A DNA stretch of 64,000 nt from Streptomyces sp. NBC_01723 (GCF_036246005.1 NZ_CP109171.1:558001-622000), one strand, 5' to 3'; counted from the first letter of the stretch, positions 1 to 8,890 are shown. Notes: generated from the letters alone by a model not told the origin. Numbers and translations: made by a program.

Positions 1-428
1 CCAGCCTGGTCGGCCTCGCCGTCGTCTACGTCGCCCAGACGGTGCCGGTGTCGATCTACATGCTGAAGAACTACCTCGTCACCATCCCGGCCTCGATCGA
101 GGAGGCGGCGGCGCTCGACGGGTGCTCCCGGCTGCAGACCGTCCGCAAGGTGATCCTGCCGCTCGCCCTGCCCTCGCTGATGGCGACCGGCCTCTACGTC
201 TTCATGATCGCCTGGAACGAGTTCCTGTTCGCACTGCTGTTCCTGGCCGCCGACCCCGGCCAGTGGACCGTCTCCCTGGGCCTGGCCCAGCTGTCCAACG
301 GCATCGAGGTGCCCAAGACCGTCCTGATGGCCGGTTCCGTGGTGCTGACGATCCCCGTGGTACTTCTGTTCTTCGCCGCCGAACGCCTGCTCACCGAGGG
401 GCTGACCAGCGGCGCCGACAAGAGCTGA
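1..428 (+). CDS. Carbohydrate ABC transporter permease (MalG type), 5' truncated by window edge
   Basis: Inner-membrane permease subunit of a binding-protein-dependent sugar importer. The reading frame is open from base 3, so the gene starts upstream of the window. The visible part holds the cytoplasmic EAA loop (EEAAALDGCSRLQTVRKVILP, residues about 29-50 of the fragment), which docks on the ATPase, followed by two or three hydrophobic segments typical of the MalG C terminus. It ends 15 bases before the ROK regulator, with an oxidoreductase next, the usual content of a sugar-utilisation locus in actinomycetes. The substrate cannot be told from this fragment. Confidence 0.93.
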   Translation, partial: SLVGLAVVYVAQTVPVSIYMLKNYLVTIPASIEEAAALDGCSRLQTVRKVILPLALPSLMATGLYVFMIAWNEFLFALLFLAADPGQWTVSLGLAQLSNGIEVPKTVLMAGSVVLTIPVVLLFFAAERLLTEGLTSGADKS

Positions 429-443
429 GCCGTGGGGGACTCC

Positions 444-1646
444 ATGATGACGTCAAGTCAGGCCAGCGCGGGTGCGCTGCTGCAGCTGATCCGCAGCGGG
501 CGCGCCAACACCCGCGCCGACCTCCAGCAGGCGACCGGGCTGTCCCGCTCCACGGTCGGACAGCGCCTCGACCTCCTCAACCGCGCGGGGTGGCTGCGCC
601 ACGCGACGGGCAGTTCCACCGGTGGCCGCCCCTCCCACCGGATCGTGTTCGAACCGGGCCACGCCTCGGTGATCGCCTTCGACCTGGAGACCCGGCACGC
701 CCGGGCCGCCGTACTCGACCTGGCGGGCACCATCCTGGCCGAGCACACCGCTCCGCTGGACGTCGCCGAAGGACCCGAACCCGTCCTGGACCGGCTGGCC
801 GAGTGGTTCCCGGACCTCATCGCCGCGGCCGGGATCCCGGCCTCCCACGTGGCGGGCATCGGACTGTCCGTGCCGGGTCCGGTCGACTGGGAGTCCGGGC
901 AGGTGATCGAGCCGCCGATCATGCCGGGCTGGGACCGGTACCCCATCAGGGAACGGCTCCAGCAGGCGTACGCCGCGAAGACGGGCCTGGACCCGGCGGC
1001 GCACGCGGTGCCGGTGCTCGTGGACAACGACGCCAACCTGATGGCGCTGGCCGAGTACCAGGCCAACCACCGGGACTGCGCCTCGTTCGTCCTGCTGAAG
1101 GTGTCCACCGGCATCGGCGCGGGGGTCGTCATCGGGGACAGCCTCTACCGGGGTATCGACGGCGGCGCCGGCGACATCGGGCACATCCGGCTGCACGACC
1201 GGTCCGACGCGCTGTGCATGTGCGGCTCCCACGGCTGCCTCGCGGCCGTCGCCAGTGGCCGCGCCATCGCCAAGGAGCTGTCCGCCCTCGGCCTCGACAC
1301 CACGTCGGGCCGGGACGTGCGGCGGCTGCTCAACGAGGGGCACCCGGACGCGGTCCGGCTGGCCCGGGAGGCGGGACGGCGGGTGGGCGAGGTCCTGGTG
1401 ACCGTCGTGACCCTGCTCAACCCCGGAGTGCTCATGATCGCCGGTGAGCTGTCCGGGGTGCCCTTCCTGACCGGGGTGCGGGAGCTGGTCTACCAGCGGG
1501 CCATGCCCCGCGCCACGGCCGGCCTCCAGGTCGTCACCTCGCGGCTCGGCGACCACGCGGGGCTCGTCGGGGCCGCCGCCATGGTCGTGGAGCACCTCTA
1601 CTCCCCCGCCGGCGCCGACGCCCGGCTCGACCGCCTCGCACCGTGA
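444..1646 (+). CDS. ROK family transcriptional regulator (NagC/XylR type)
   Basis: Likely repressor of the adjacent sugar-transport genes. An N-terminal winged helix-turn-helix (residues about 5-65, with RADLQQATGLSRSTV) precedes a ROK sugar-kinase-like domain. The ROK zinc motif CxCGxxGC appears as CMCGSHGC around residue 258, and the phosphate-binding glycine-rich segment STGIGAGVVIG is present. I chose ATG 444 because a GGGGGA stretch lies just upstream; GTG 432 is the longer alternative and ATG 447 is also possible. It sits between the ABC permease and the oxidoreductase, consistent with control of one sugar operon. The inducer is unknown. Confidence 0.93.
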   Translation: MMTSSQASAGALLQLIRSGRANTRADLQQATGLSRSTVGQRLDLLNRAGWLRHATGSSTGGRPSHRIVFEPGHASVIAFDLETRHARAAVLDLAGTILAEHTAPLDVAEGPEPVLDRLAEWFPDLIAAAGIPASHVAGIGLSVPGPVDWESGQVIEPPIMPGWDRYPIRERLQQAYAAKTGLDPAAHAVPVLVDNDANLMALAEYQANHRDCASFVLLKVSTGIGAGVVIGDSLYRGIDGGAGDIGHIRLHDRSDALCMCGSHGCLAAVASGRAIAKELSALGLDTTSGRDVRRLLNEGHPDAVRLAREAGRRVGEVLVTVVTLLNPGVLMIAGELSGVPFLTGVRELVYQRAMPRATAGLQVVTSRLGDHAGLVGAAAMVVEHLYSPAGADARLDRLAP

Positions 1647-1695
1647 GCACACCGCCGTGCCACCGTGTGCCGTACCCCTCGAAGACAGGAACACC

Positions 1696-2589
1696 GTGAA
1701 CGCTGTCCCCGCCCCCTGGACCGACCGGCCCGTCGAGGTCGGGCTCGTGGGCGCCGGCCCCTGGGCCCGCGCCATGCACGCCCGGGTACTGGCCGGCGGG
1801 CCGGAGACCCGGCTCGCCGCGGTCTGGGCCCGCCGCACCGAGGCGGCCCGTGAGGCCGCCGCGCCCTACGCCGCCCATGTCGCCGCCGGTTTCGAGGAGT
1901 TGCTGGACCACTGCGAGGCCGTGGCGTTCGCCGTGCCGCCCGCCGTCCAGGCCGAGCTGGCGCCACTGGCGGCGAAGCGGGGCAAGGCGCTGCTGCTGGA
2001 GAAGCCGCTCGGCCCCGACCTGTCCGCGGCCCGCCGCGTCGCCGACGCCGTCGCCGAGGCCGGTGTCGTCTCCCAGCTGGTGCTGACCAAGCGCTACCAC
2101 CCTGCCACCCGCGCCTTCCTCGAAGCCGCGCGTTCCATCGAGGCGACCGGCGCACGCTCCTGTTACCTCCACAGCGCCTTCCTGGGCGGTGAGTTCGCCA
2201 CCGGCTGGCGGCTGGAACACGGCGCCCTGCTCGACCTCGGCCCACACCTCCTCGACCTGCTGGACGCCTCGGTCGGCCCCATCACCTCCATCCGCGCCAC
2301 CGGCGACCCTCGCCGCTGGACCGAATTGACCTGCACGCACGAGAACGGCGCCGTCAGCCAGGCCTCCCTGTCCGGCTCGGTGGCCGTCCCCCACGCGCTC
2401 ACCCGCGTCGAGCTGTTCGGGCCGGCCCAGCCGCTGGTCTACGACACGGCGGGCATCGACCACGAGGAGTGCTGGCCGATCCTGCGCCACGACTTCGCCA
2501 CCGCGGTCCGCACCGGCACACCGCCCCCGGTGGACGCCCGGCGCGGGCTGTACTTGCAGGGGCTGCTGGACCGGGTCACGTACGACTGA
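1696..2589 (+). CDS. Gfo/Idh/MocA family NAD(P)-dependent oxidoreductase
   Basis: Cytoplasmic dehydrogenase of the family that oxidises or epimerises sugars and cyclitols. The N-terminal Rossmann fold starts with VGLVGAGPWARAMHARVL, and the conserved EKP motif (LLLEKPLG) sits near residue 100. The C-terminal alpha/beta domain is shortish, so the whole protein is about 297 residues against the usual 330-350. Start GTG 1696 is preferred because GACAGGA lies just upstream; GTG 1657 in the same frame adds 13 residues with no obvious ribosome site. It probably works on the sugar imported by the upstream ABC system. The substrate is not identifiable. Confidence 0.88.
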   Translation: MNAVPAPWTDRPVEVGLVGAGPWARAMHARVLAGGPETRLAAVWARRTEAAREAAAPYAAHVAAGFEELLDHCEAVAFAVPPAVQAELAPLAAKRGKALLLEKPLGPDLSAARRVADAVAEAGVVSQLVLTKRYHPATRAFLEAARSIEATGARSCYLHSAFLGGEFATGWRLEHGALLDLGPHLLDLLDASVGPITSIRATGDPRRWTELTCTHENGAVSQASLSGSVAVPHALTRVELFGPAQPLVYDTAGIDHEECWPILRHDFATAVRTGTPPPVDARRGLYLQGLLDRVTYD

Positions 2590-2617
2590 TCGGTCGCGTC
2601 CCCCGGCCCGGTCCGCT

Positions 2618-3025
2618 TCAGTCGACGACCGCCGTGGCCTCCACCTCGACCAGGTGCTCGGGCACGTCCAGCGCCGCGACGCCCAGCAGGGTGGCCGGTG
2701 CGGCCGGGGTCTCGCCCAGTCTGGCGGCGGCGCGGGCGATGCCCTCGAGGAGCAGGGGCATCTTGTCGGGGGTCCAGTCGACGACGTGGACGTTCAGTTT
2801 CGCCACGTCGGCGAAGGTGGCGCCGGCCGCGGCTAGGGCGGTGCCGACGTTGACGTAGCTCTGCTCGACCTGCGCGGCGAGGTCGCCTTCGCCGACGGTG
2901 ACACCGTCGGCGTCCCAGGCGACCTGCCCGGCGACGAACACCAGCCTCGTGCCGGAGGCGACCGACACCTGCCGGTAGACGTCGATCTCCGGCAGGTCCG
3001 CGGGGTTCACCAGCGTGATGGCCAT
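2618..3025 (-). CDS. RidA/YjgF family protein
   Basis: Small trimeric-type protein of the Rid superfamily (135 residues, typical length). Family members hydrolyse reactive enamine/imine intermediates. The core (VFVAGQVAWDADG, then the LGVAALDVPEHLVEVEATAVV C terminus) is clear. The position usually occupied by the catalytic arginine before the VGV segment reads PAAPATLLGV, with no Arg, so RidA-type imine deaminase activity is doubtful and this may belong to a Rid subgroup with another role. A good AAGGAG ribosome site lies about 7 bases before ATG 3025. It is convergent with the oxidoreductase upstream. Confidence 0.88.
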   Translation of the reverse strand: MAITLVNPADLPEIDVYRQVSVASGTRLVFVAGQVAWDADGVTVGEGDLAAQVEQSYVNVGTALAAAGATFADVAKLNVHVVDWTPDKMPLLLEGIARAAARLGETPAAPATLLGVAALDVPEHLVEVEATAVVD

Positions 3026-3143
3026 GGCTGCTCTCTCCTTGCCCGTGCTCTCCAGTGGTTACTCGGGAACCGTAGGAGAGTGGCCGGTGACATGGAAGAA
3101 CGCACTTTTTGGTGACCGGGGAACCTGTGGGTGACCCAGCAGG

Positions 3144-3611
3144 TCAGCGGCGGGCGCGGCCTCGGAAGACGGCGAGCCGCAGCACCAGGAAGCGCACGAC
3201 GGTGACGGCGACGGACGTGGCGGCAAGGACCGCGGTCTCCGCGGCGGGCGAGGCGGCGGGCTGCTCGTGCCGGAACCACAGCACGGCGCCGGACGTGACC
3301 AGGTAGCCGAGCAGGAAGAGCCCGCCGGCCCCCAGATGGGCACGGGCCGGCCCCGCGTCGGCGTGCCGGAACGTCAGACGCCGGTTGGCCTCGGTGTTGA
3401 GCACGGTGAGGACCAGCAGGGAGACCAGGTTGGCGGCGGCCGGGGGCCACCACAGGCGCAGCGCCCAGTACAACGCCGCCTGTCCGGCGGTCGACACGAC
3501 GCCGATCGCGACGAACCAGCCGACCTCGCGCGACCACGCCCTCCGCCGGGCGGTGGGAACACGGGGCGGTCCGGCGGCCTCGGCGACCGACGACCCCTTC
3601 AGCCGAGCCAC
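3144..3611 (-). CDS. GtrA family membrane protein
   Basis: Small integral membrane protein of about 155 residues with four predicted helices, matching GtrA proteins that help move or modify polyprenyl-linked sugars for surface glycans. The diagnostic segment LVLTVLNTEANRRLTFRH between helices 2 and 3 resembles the family's NF..nr.wtF motif. I chose GTG 3611 because TGGAGGC lies about 5-7 bases upstream; the reading frame stays open further up to 3803 but that stretch looks non-coding. No glycosyltransferase partner is visible nearby. Confidence in family is high, in role low. Confidence 0.85.
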   Translation of the reverse strand: MARLKGSSVAEAAGPPRVPTARRRAWSREVGWFVAIGVVSTAGQAALYWALRLWWPPAAANLVSLLVLTVLNTEANRRLTFRHADAGPARAHLGAGGLFLLGYLVTSGAVLWFRHEQPAASPAAETAVLAATSVAVTVVRFLVLRLAVFRGRARR

Positions 3612-3811
3612 ACCGACGCCTCCACCCGGCCGACCGAAACGGCAACTCCTGGTCGCGCAGCCTACTACGGCACCGGTAGGCTCTTTGCTCTGGCTTTGCC
3701 TTCCGGGAACCCTGTGGTTCTGGAAGGCGTTGATCCTGATGACCGCGAGAGATCGCGGCCGGGAACCATGACCGACAAGCAGCAACAGAAGCCGAGGTGG
3801 CACGAGTGGCG

Positions 3812-4381
3812 ATGTGGGACAAGATCAAGGACCAGGCCAAGACCTTCCAGCAGTCCCAGGGCACTCGGGGAGCGACCGGATCGGGGCACGGGGCGCAGGG
3901 GCACCAGCAGCCCGGCGGGACGGGGTCGTCCTCCGGCGGCTCCAAGGCCCAGCTGATGGGGATGTTCAAGTCCCAGCTCGCCTCGGTCAAGACCGAGCTC
4001 AAGAGCGGTTCCTACCGGGACGCGAGCATGGCCATGTGCGCGCTGGTCGCCGCGGCCGACGGCCAGGTGGAGCCGGCGGAGCGGCAGCGCGTGGAGGAGC
4101 TGATCGTCTCCAACGAGGTGCTGCAGAACTTCCCGGCGGACCAGCTCCGCCAGCGGTTCAACCAGCACGTGGACAAGCTTCTGGCCAACTTCCAGCTGGG
4201 CAAGACCGAGGCGCTCCAGGTGATCGCCAAGGCCGCCAAGAAGCCGCAGGAGGCGCGTGCGGTCGTCCAGACCGGCATGGTCGTGGCCGGGGCCGACGGC
4301 GTCTTCGAGCCGTCCGAGCAGCAGGCGATCCGCGAGGCGTGCACCGCGCTGGGCATCTCGCCGACGGAGTTCGGTGTCTGA
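3812..4381 (+). CDS. TerB family (tellurite-resistance-like) protein
   Basis: Protein of about 189 residues: a Gln/Gly-rich N-terminal linker (residues 10-50), then a TerB alpha-helical domain containing the acidic DGQVEPAERQRVEEL and GADGVFEPSEQQAIREA segments, which resemble the metal-binding acidic positions of TerB. Such proteins occur in stress-response complexes at the membrane, and are often found singly in Streptomyces without the rest of a ter operon, as here. ATG 3812 gives MWDKIKDQAKTF; GTG 3797 in frame is an alternative. It ends one base before the end of the convergent CGNR gene. Confidence 0.88.
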   Translation: MWDKIKDQAKTFQQSQGTRGATGSGHGAQGHQQPGGTGSSSGGSKAQLMGMFKSQLASVKTELKSGSYRDASMAMCALVAAADGQVEPAERQRVEELIVSNEVLQNFPADQLRQRFNQHVDKLLANFQLGKTEALQVIAKAAKKPQEARAVVQTGMVVAGADGVFEPSEQQAIREACTALGISPTEFGV

Positions 4382-4840
4382 TCACCCGTCGGACCGGCGC
4401 TGGTGCGCCGCGACTCGCTCCCGTGTCGCACAGCGGCGTGAGCAGTAGCGGCGCTCCGGCCCGCCGCCCTGGGTGACGAAGACGTTCCGGCAGCCGCCGG
4501 ACGCGCGGTCCCTGCCGGGCGGGCGTTGGTGGTCCCGGAGCAGGACGGCCAACGCCATGCAGGCCGAGGCCGGGGACAACTCGGGCCAGGGCGCGTCGTC
4601 GTCCCGGTCGAGGTGCGGATGCCAAGGGGTGCCGCCCCCGTGGGACGTCAGGCGCAGCCGCCAGGTGTGCGCTTCCAGGAGACGGTTGAGGACGTGTGCC
4701 GCGGTGTCGACGGAGTCCGCCGCGAAGACCTCCCGCAGCAGGACGGCGGCCGCGCGCAGCACTTCGGCGACCACGGTGGGCTCGGCCGTCGGGGCGGCGC
4801 TGCAGTCGCAGCGGACCGGAGGGACCGTCACGACGGGCAA
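4382..4840 (-). pseudogene. CGNR zinc-finger protein, 5' truncated and fused to xylanase-derived sequence
   Basis: The C-terminal two thirds match CGNR zinc-finger regulators of actinomycetes: a helical segment ([23 protein letters not shown]), then the zinc finger with C-x(13-16)-C-x3-C spacing ending YCSRRCATRERVAAHQRR. Full-length family members have about 60-90 further N-terminal residues. Here the frame upstream of about base 4805 runs antisense through a GH11 xylanase remnant, so the first 12 or so residues are not CGNR sequence. TTG 4840 or GTG 4831 could still start translation, because AAGGGG lies just upstream. Most likely a truncated gene; a functional short regulator cannot be excluded. 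Confidence 0.6.
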
Positions 4841-4955
4841 CCCCTTCTACGCGTGGGCGCGCGCCGGGATGCCGCTCGGCGGCTTCGGCTACTACATGAT
4901 CATGGCCACCGAGGGCTACCGGAGCAGCGGCAACTCCAGCATCTCGGTGAGCTGA
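4806..4955 (+). pseudogene. GH11 endo-1,4-beta-xylanase C-terminal remnant
   Basis: Reading from base 4809 gives 48 residues and a stop ([20 protein letters not shown], then [18 protein letters not shown]). This is the conserved C-terminal part of family 11 xylanases such as Streptomyces XlnB/XlnC, including the acid/base glutamate in the ATEGY motif. Catalytic domains of the family are about 190 residues; the N-terminal three quarters, signal peptide and start are missing, replaced at the left edge by the CGNR gene on the other strand. A stop follows directly, so any carbohydrate-binding module is also absent. Clear gene fragment, not functional. Confidence 0.85.
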
Positions 4956-5011
4956 CCGCCCGCCCGGAAAGCGTTTGACGGCCGTCCGTGCCGAAGGGTC
5001 GGATGAGGCCC

Positions 5012-5935
5012 ATGAGTTCAGGGTGGATGCACACGGACGCGTACCCCCTCGACGAGCGTCTGGTGCGGCGGCTGGTCGACGGGCAGTTCCCGCGCTGGGC
5101 GGGGCTGCCCGTCGAGCGCTTTCCGTCCGGTGGCACGATCAACGCGATGTACCGGCTGGGTGACGACATGGTCGTCCGACTGCCGCTCGTCAAGGGCGGC
5201 GTGGCGGACGTGACGGCCGAACGGCACTGGCTGCCCCGGCTGTCCCCCCTGCTCCCCGCCACCGTGCCCGAGGTGCTCGGGGCCGGCCAACCCGCCGGGG
5301 GTTACCCATGGCCCTGGTCGGTGTACCGGTGGCTGACCGGGGAGATCCCCGAGGCAGGGGCACTGACCGATCCCGTGGCGCTGGCGGGTGATCTGGCCGG
5401 GTTCGTCTCGGCGATGCGCACCGTCTCCCTGCCCGACGCTCCCGCCGCGCACCGCGGCGGCCCGCTCGCCACGCTGGACGCGGCGACGCGGGCCGCCCTC
5501 GAGGAACTGCGGGGCCTGCCCGAGGAGGACGTCGACTGCGACGCGCTGGCCGCCGTGTGGCACGACGCGCTGCGGGCCCCGGTCTGGGACGGGCCGCCCG
5601 TCTGGCTGCACGCCGACCTGATGCCCGGCAACCTGCTGGTCGAGGGCAGCAGGCTCACCGCGGTCATCGACTTCGGGTGCGCGGGAGTGGGCGACCCGGC
5701 CTGCGACCTCTTCCCGGCGTGGAACCTGCTGCCCGCGGGCGCCCGGGAAGTCTTCCGGGAGACGCTCGGCGTCGACGACGCGACCTGGCGGCGCGGCCGG
5801 GGGCGGGCCCTTTCCCAGGCGCTGATCGCGCTGCCGTACTACCGGAAGACCAACCCGGCGATGGCGGGCAACGCCCGCCACGTGATCCGCGCGGTGCTGA
5901 CGGAGCGGGAGCAGGGGCGCCGGGGCGCTGCTTAG
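5012..5935 (+). CDS. Aminoglycoside phosphotransferase (APH/choline kinase) family protein
   Basis: Kinase-like enzyme of 307 residues. Visible motifs are the N-terminal lobe with GGTINAMYRL, the catalytic loop HADLMPGNLLV (HxDxxxxN, around residue 200) and the metal-binding loop IDFGCAGVGDPACD. The family phosphorylates aminoglycosides, homoserine, fructosamine or other small hydroxyl compounds. This subgroup is common in Streptomyces and its substrate is usually unknown. ATG 5012 is preferred because GATGAGG lies immediately upstream; GTG 4988 extends the frame by 8 residues. Its stop overlaps the end of the convergent hydrolase by 4 bases. Confidence 0.9.
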   Translation: MSSGWMHTDAYPLDERLVRRLVDGQFPRWAGLPVERFPSGGTINAMYRLGDDMVVRLPLVKGGVADVTAERHWLPRLSPLLPATVPEVLGAGQPAGGYPWPWSVYRWLTGEIPEAGALTDPVALAGDLAGFVSAMRTVSLPDAPAAHRGGPLATLDAATRAALEELRGLPEEDVDCDALAAVWHDALRAPVWDGPPVWLHADLMPGNLLVEGSRLTAVIDFGCAGVGDPACDLFPAWNLLPAGAREVFRETLGVDDATWRRGRGRALSQALIALPYYRKTNPAMAGNARHVIRAVLTEREQGRRGAA

Positions 5936-7395
5936 GGCGCGATCCCCACACCGTCGATCCTGCTCCACGCCCGCTCCTGGGCGGCGGTCATGGCGGGCCA
6001 GTGGAGTCCGCCGGGCCGGGGGCGCACCCGGGAGGCGTACGGCGACGGGCGGAAGCCGGGATCGTAGAAGCAGCCCTCGCCGTAGGTCGCGTCGAGGGTG
6101 GCGCAGGAGGCCGCGATCGAGCGCGCTCCGGGTTTGCGGCCCGTGCGGGCCCAGGCGTCCAGCGCTGCGATGGAGCCGGCGTACTCGGAGTCGCTCAGCG
6201 AACTGTGCTCGGACTCCTTCGTGAAGGTCTGGACGAGGTTCCCGCCCCGGCCGGCGCCCCGGAGAGTGGCCAGGTAGGCCGCCTCGTGCTCCACGAATGC
6301 CGTCGGGTCGTCGATGGCGTGCAGGGTGAGGACGGGCAGGTCGACGCGGCCGGTGAGGTCGCTGTCGTAGGAGAGGTCGCGGCGTGCGGTGGGGTCGGCC
6401 GAGAAGCGTTCCACACCCGCGTTGAGTGCCTTGTCGTCGTGCGAACCGGAGTACCGCACACCGCGGTTGCTCCACGGGTTCCGCCCGCCGAGCCGGTTCG
6501 ACACGATGTCCCGGAACGTGAACGTGGCGAACTTCAGATGCGACTCCAGGGTGCGCTCGGGGATGCGGGTGACGGCGAGGATGTCGTCGAGGTTGCGCTG
6601 CTGGAGGGCGGTCCGGTCGGCCGGGGCGGACTCGTGGCCGGTGCACTCCTGGAGACGGGCGGCGAGCCCGGCGCTCGTCATCGTGGAGCCGGGGCGCAGG
6701 CCCTGCCACAGCGGGTACTGCGGCTCGGTCGGGCGCGGGTGGTTGTGGCAGTAGTACTGGTAGACGACCCGCAGGTCCACGCGGTAGTCGTAGCCGCGCG
6801 AACCGCCGCCGAGGACGCCGTTGGTGAGCAGCACCCCGTCGTACGCGCCGTGGCGTCGGCCGTAGGTCTCCGCGACCTTGGCGGCGACGTTGCCGCCCCA
6901 GGACTGACCGTGCAGGTAGGTCCGTTCCGGACGGCCGAACTCCTCGGTGAACAGGCGCCGTACGTTCTCGGTGTCCGCGGCGGCCATCCGGGCTCCGTAG
7001 CCGCCGCGCCGGTATGCGGACGCGGCCCACGCGTAGCCTTCGTCGACCATCACGGCCCAGCGCTCCAGGTCCTCGGTGCTGCGGGCCGGGTCGGAGGCGT
7101 CGCCGAGGTCGGGGCCGCCGTGCGCGTGCACGACGAGGGAGCCGTTCCAGTCCTTCGGCACGGCCATCGTGTAGTACGCCCCGTTGGCGTCCCGGCCGGT
7201 GTAGCACGAGGCCTTTCCGGCCAGGGCGGGCGGGCAGGCGGCGGCCGTGGGACGGTCGGCCGCCCGCGCGGGGGCGGCCGACACGTTGCCCAGGGTGCCG
7301 AGGAGGACGGCCGCGAGGGCGGCCGCCACCACCGCCGGACGGCTTCGGCGGTGCGTGGTCCGGGTGACGGGCGCGGGAGCGTCGGGTCTGGTCAA
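5932..7395 (-). CDS. Secreted alpha/beta hydrolase
   Basis: Exported esterase/lipase-like enzyme of 487 residues. The N terminus is a classic Sec or Tat-type signal (RRSRP, hydrophobic VVAAALAAVLLGTL, cleavage around APARAAD). The nucleophile elbow is GQSWGG near residue 195, a candidate acid is the Asp in LHAIDDPT near residue 360, and a candidate catalytic His is in ESEHSSL near residue 395. A VVHAHGGPDLG strand upstream supplies the oxyanion HG motif. It diverges from the secreted alginate-lyase-family gene across a 255-base promoter region, suggesting coordinated secretion of hydrolases. The substrate is unknown. Confidence 0.87.
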   Translation of the reverse strand: MTRPDAPAPVTRTTHRRSRPAVVAAALAAVLLGTLGNVSAAPARAADRPTAAACPPALAGKASCYTGRDANGAYYTMAVPKDWNGSLVVHAHGGPDLGDASDPARSTEDLERWAVMVDEGYAWAASAYRRGGYGARMAAADTENVRRLFTEEFGRPERTYLHGQSWGGNVAAKVAETYGRRHGAYDGVLLTNGVLGGGSRGYDYRVDLRVVYQYYCHNHPRPTEPQYPLWQGLRPGSTMTSAGLAARLQECTGHESAPADRTALQQRNLDDILAVTRIPERTLESHLKFATFTFRDIVSNRLGGRNPWSNRGVRYSGSHDDKALNAGVERFSADPTARRDLSYDSDLTGRVDLPVLTLHAIDDPTAFVEHEAAYLATLRGAGRGGNLVQTFTKESEHSSLSDSEYAGSIAALDAWARTGRKPGARSIAASCATLDATYGEGCFYDPGFRPSPYASRVRPRPGGLHWPAMTAAQERAWSRIDGVGIAP

Positions 7396-7555
7396 GGTGC
7401 GGCTCCTGTACGTGCTGCGTGCCGGCGCGAAGTTGCGCTGCGAGCCGGGATGCTAGGAATCCGCCGCGGCCGGGACCACCCCTTCGATCATTGCGTTCAT
7501 AGTGTTCGCCCCACGCCCCCGGATCGGCGTCCTCCAGGACTCCCTGCGCGGCCCC

Positions 7556-7584
7556 TTGACTGCCCATTGGTCTCTACCTATCGT
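7556..7584 (+). promoter_or_regulatory. Candidate sigma70-type promoter for the alginate-lyase-family gene
   Basis: TTGACT at 7556-7561 and TATCGT at 7579-7584 are separated by 17 bases, close to the major vegetative consensus in Streptomyces. The transcript would have a leader of about 60 bases before ATG 7651. The site lies in the 255-base divergent region shared with the secreted hydrolase. Confidence 0.5.
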
Positions 7585-7650
7585 CACCGCGCAGTCGAAC
7601 GTTCAGAACAACACTCAGCGTTCACATAGACGAACGGATGGACCCCCCAC

Positions 7651-8868
7651 ATGTCCTCTGCTTCCACACCTCGCCGCCGCAGATCCCGAGCCGTCCTCCT
7701 CGCGACCCTCACCGCCGCGCTCGCCGGCACCCTCCTGGCAGGACCCGGCCCGGCCGCTCCTCGCGCGCAGGCCGCACCGGCCGCGTTCACCCACCCCGGA
7801 GTCACCGTCTCCGAGGGCCAGCTCGACTTCGCCCGTGCCAAGGTGCAGGCCGGGGCGCAGCCCTGGAAGGGCGCCTTCGACCAGATGATGAGGAGCAGGT
7901 ACGCCAACCTGAACCGCGTCCCCAAGCCCCGCGCGGTGGTCGAGTGCGGTTCCTACTCGAACCCCAACATCGGCTGCACCGACGAGCGCGAGGACGCGAT
8001 CGCGGCCTACACCAACGCGCTGGCCTGGTACCTGACCCGCGACGAGCGGTACGCGCGCAAGGCGATCGAGCTGATGGACGCCTGGTCCGCGGTGATCCGG
8101 GACCACACCAACAGCAACGCCCCGCTCCAGACCGGCTGGGCCGGCGCGTCCTGGCCCAAGGCCGCGGAGATCATCAAGTACACGTACACCGGCTCGTGGG
8201 CCAACTCCGGCCGCTTCGCCACCATGCTCCGCAACGTCTACCTGCCCGAGATCATCAACGGCTCCAACTCCAACGGCAACTGGGAGCTGACGATGATGGA
8301 GGCGGCCGTCGGCATCTCCGTCTTCCTGGAGGACAAGGCGTCCTACGACAAGGCCATGGGCAAGTTCCGCACCCGCACGGCCGCGTATGTGTACCTGGCC
8401 TCCGACGGGGACCTGCCAAGGACCGTGCCGAGCCAGAACCTCAACACCCGGGACAAGATCGTCAAGTACTGGCAGGGCCAGTCCACCTTCGTCACCGGCC
8501 TCACCCAGGAGACCTGCCGGGACTTCACCCACACCGGGTACGGCATCTCGTCCATCGCGCACGTCGCCGAGACCAGCCGGATCCAGGGGCAGGACCTGTA
8601 CGGCACCGACGTGGGCGAGCGGCTGCGGCACGCGCTCGGCTTCCAGGCCAAGTACGAGCAGGGCGCCGCGGTCCCGGGCTCGCTGTGCGGGGGCTCGCTG
8701 CACCTGGGGCTCGGCCCGGTCACCGAGGTCGGCTACAACGCCCTGCACAACCGCCTGGGCCATGCCATGGACAACACCCAGGCCCTGACCGAGCGCACCC
8801 GCCCGTCCGGATCGAACAACCTGTTCGTCGCCTGGGAGACGCTCACCCACGGCGACAACCCGGCGTGA
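7651..8868 (+). CDS. Secreted alginate-lyase-superfamily polysaccharide lyase
   Basis: Exported protein of 405 residues: arginine-rich signal peptide (RRRRSRAVLLATLTAALAG, cleavage near AQAA-PA), then an (alpha/alpha)-barrel alginate-lyase domain. Characteristic segments are AYTNALAWYLTRDERYARKA, the active-site NSNGNWE (equivalent to the NNHSYW region of PL5-like enzymes) and GYNALHNRLGHAMDNT. The family cleaves uronate-containing polysaccharides by beta-elimination. Which polymer is cut here (alginate, glucuronan or other) is not decidable by eye. A promoter candidate lies at 7556-7584. Transcribed away from the secreted hydrolase. Confidence 0.88.
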   Translation: MSSASTPRRRRSRAVLLATLTAALAGTLLAGPGPAAPRAQAAPAAFTHPGVTVSEGQLDFARAKVQAGAQPWKGAFDQMMRSRYANLNRVPKPRAVVECGSYSNPNIGCTDEREDAIAAYTNALAWYLTRDERYARKAIELMDAWSAVIRDHTNSNAPLQTGWAGASWPKAAEIIKYTYTGSWANSGRFATMLRNVYLPEIINGSNSNGNWELTMMEAAVGISVFLEDKASYDKAMGKFRTRTAAYVYLASDGDLPRTVPSQNLNTRDKIVKYWQGQSTFVTGLTQETCRDFTHTGYGISSIAHVAETSRIQGQDLYGTDVGERLRHALGFQAKYEQGAAVPGSLCGGSLHLGLGPVTEVGYNALHNRLGHAMDNTQALTERTRPSGSNNLFVAWETLTHGDNPA

Positions 8869-8890
8869 CACGGCGCCGGGTGATGGCGGC

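Noticed and set aside
5018..7567. 849-codon minus-strand open frame
   Set aside because: Shadow of the phosphotransferase and the secreted hydrolase; no recognisable domain and Arg/Pro-rich composition.
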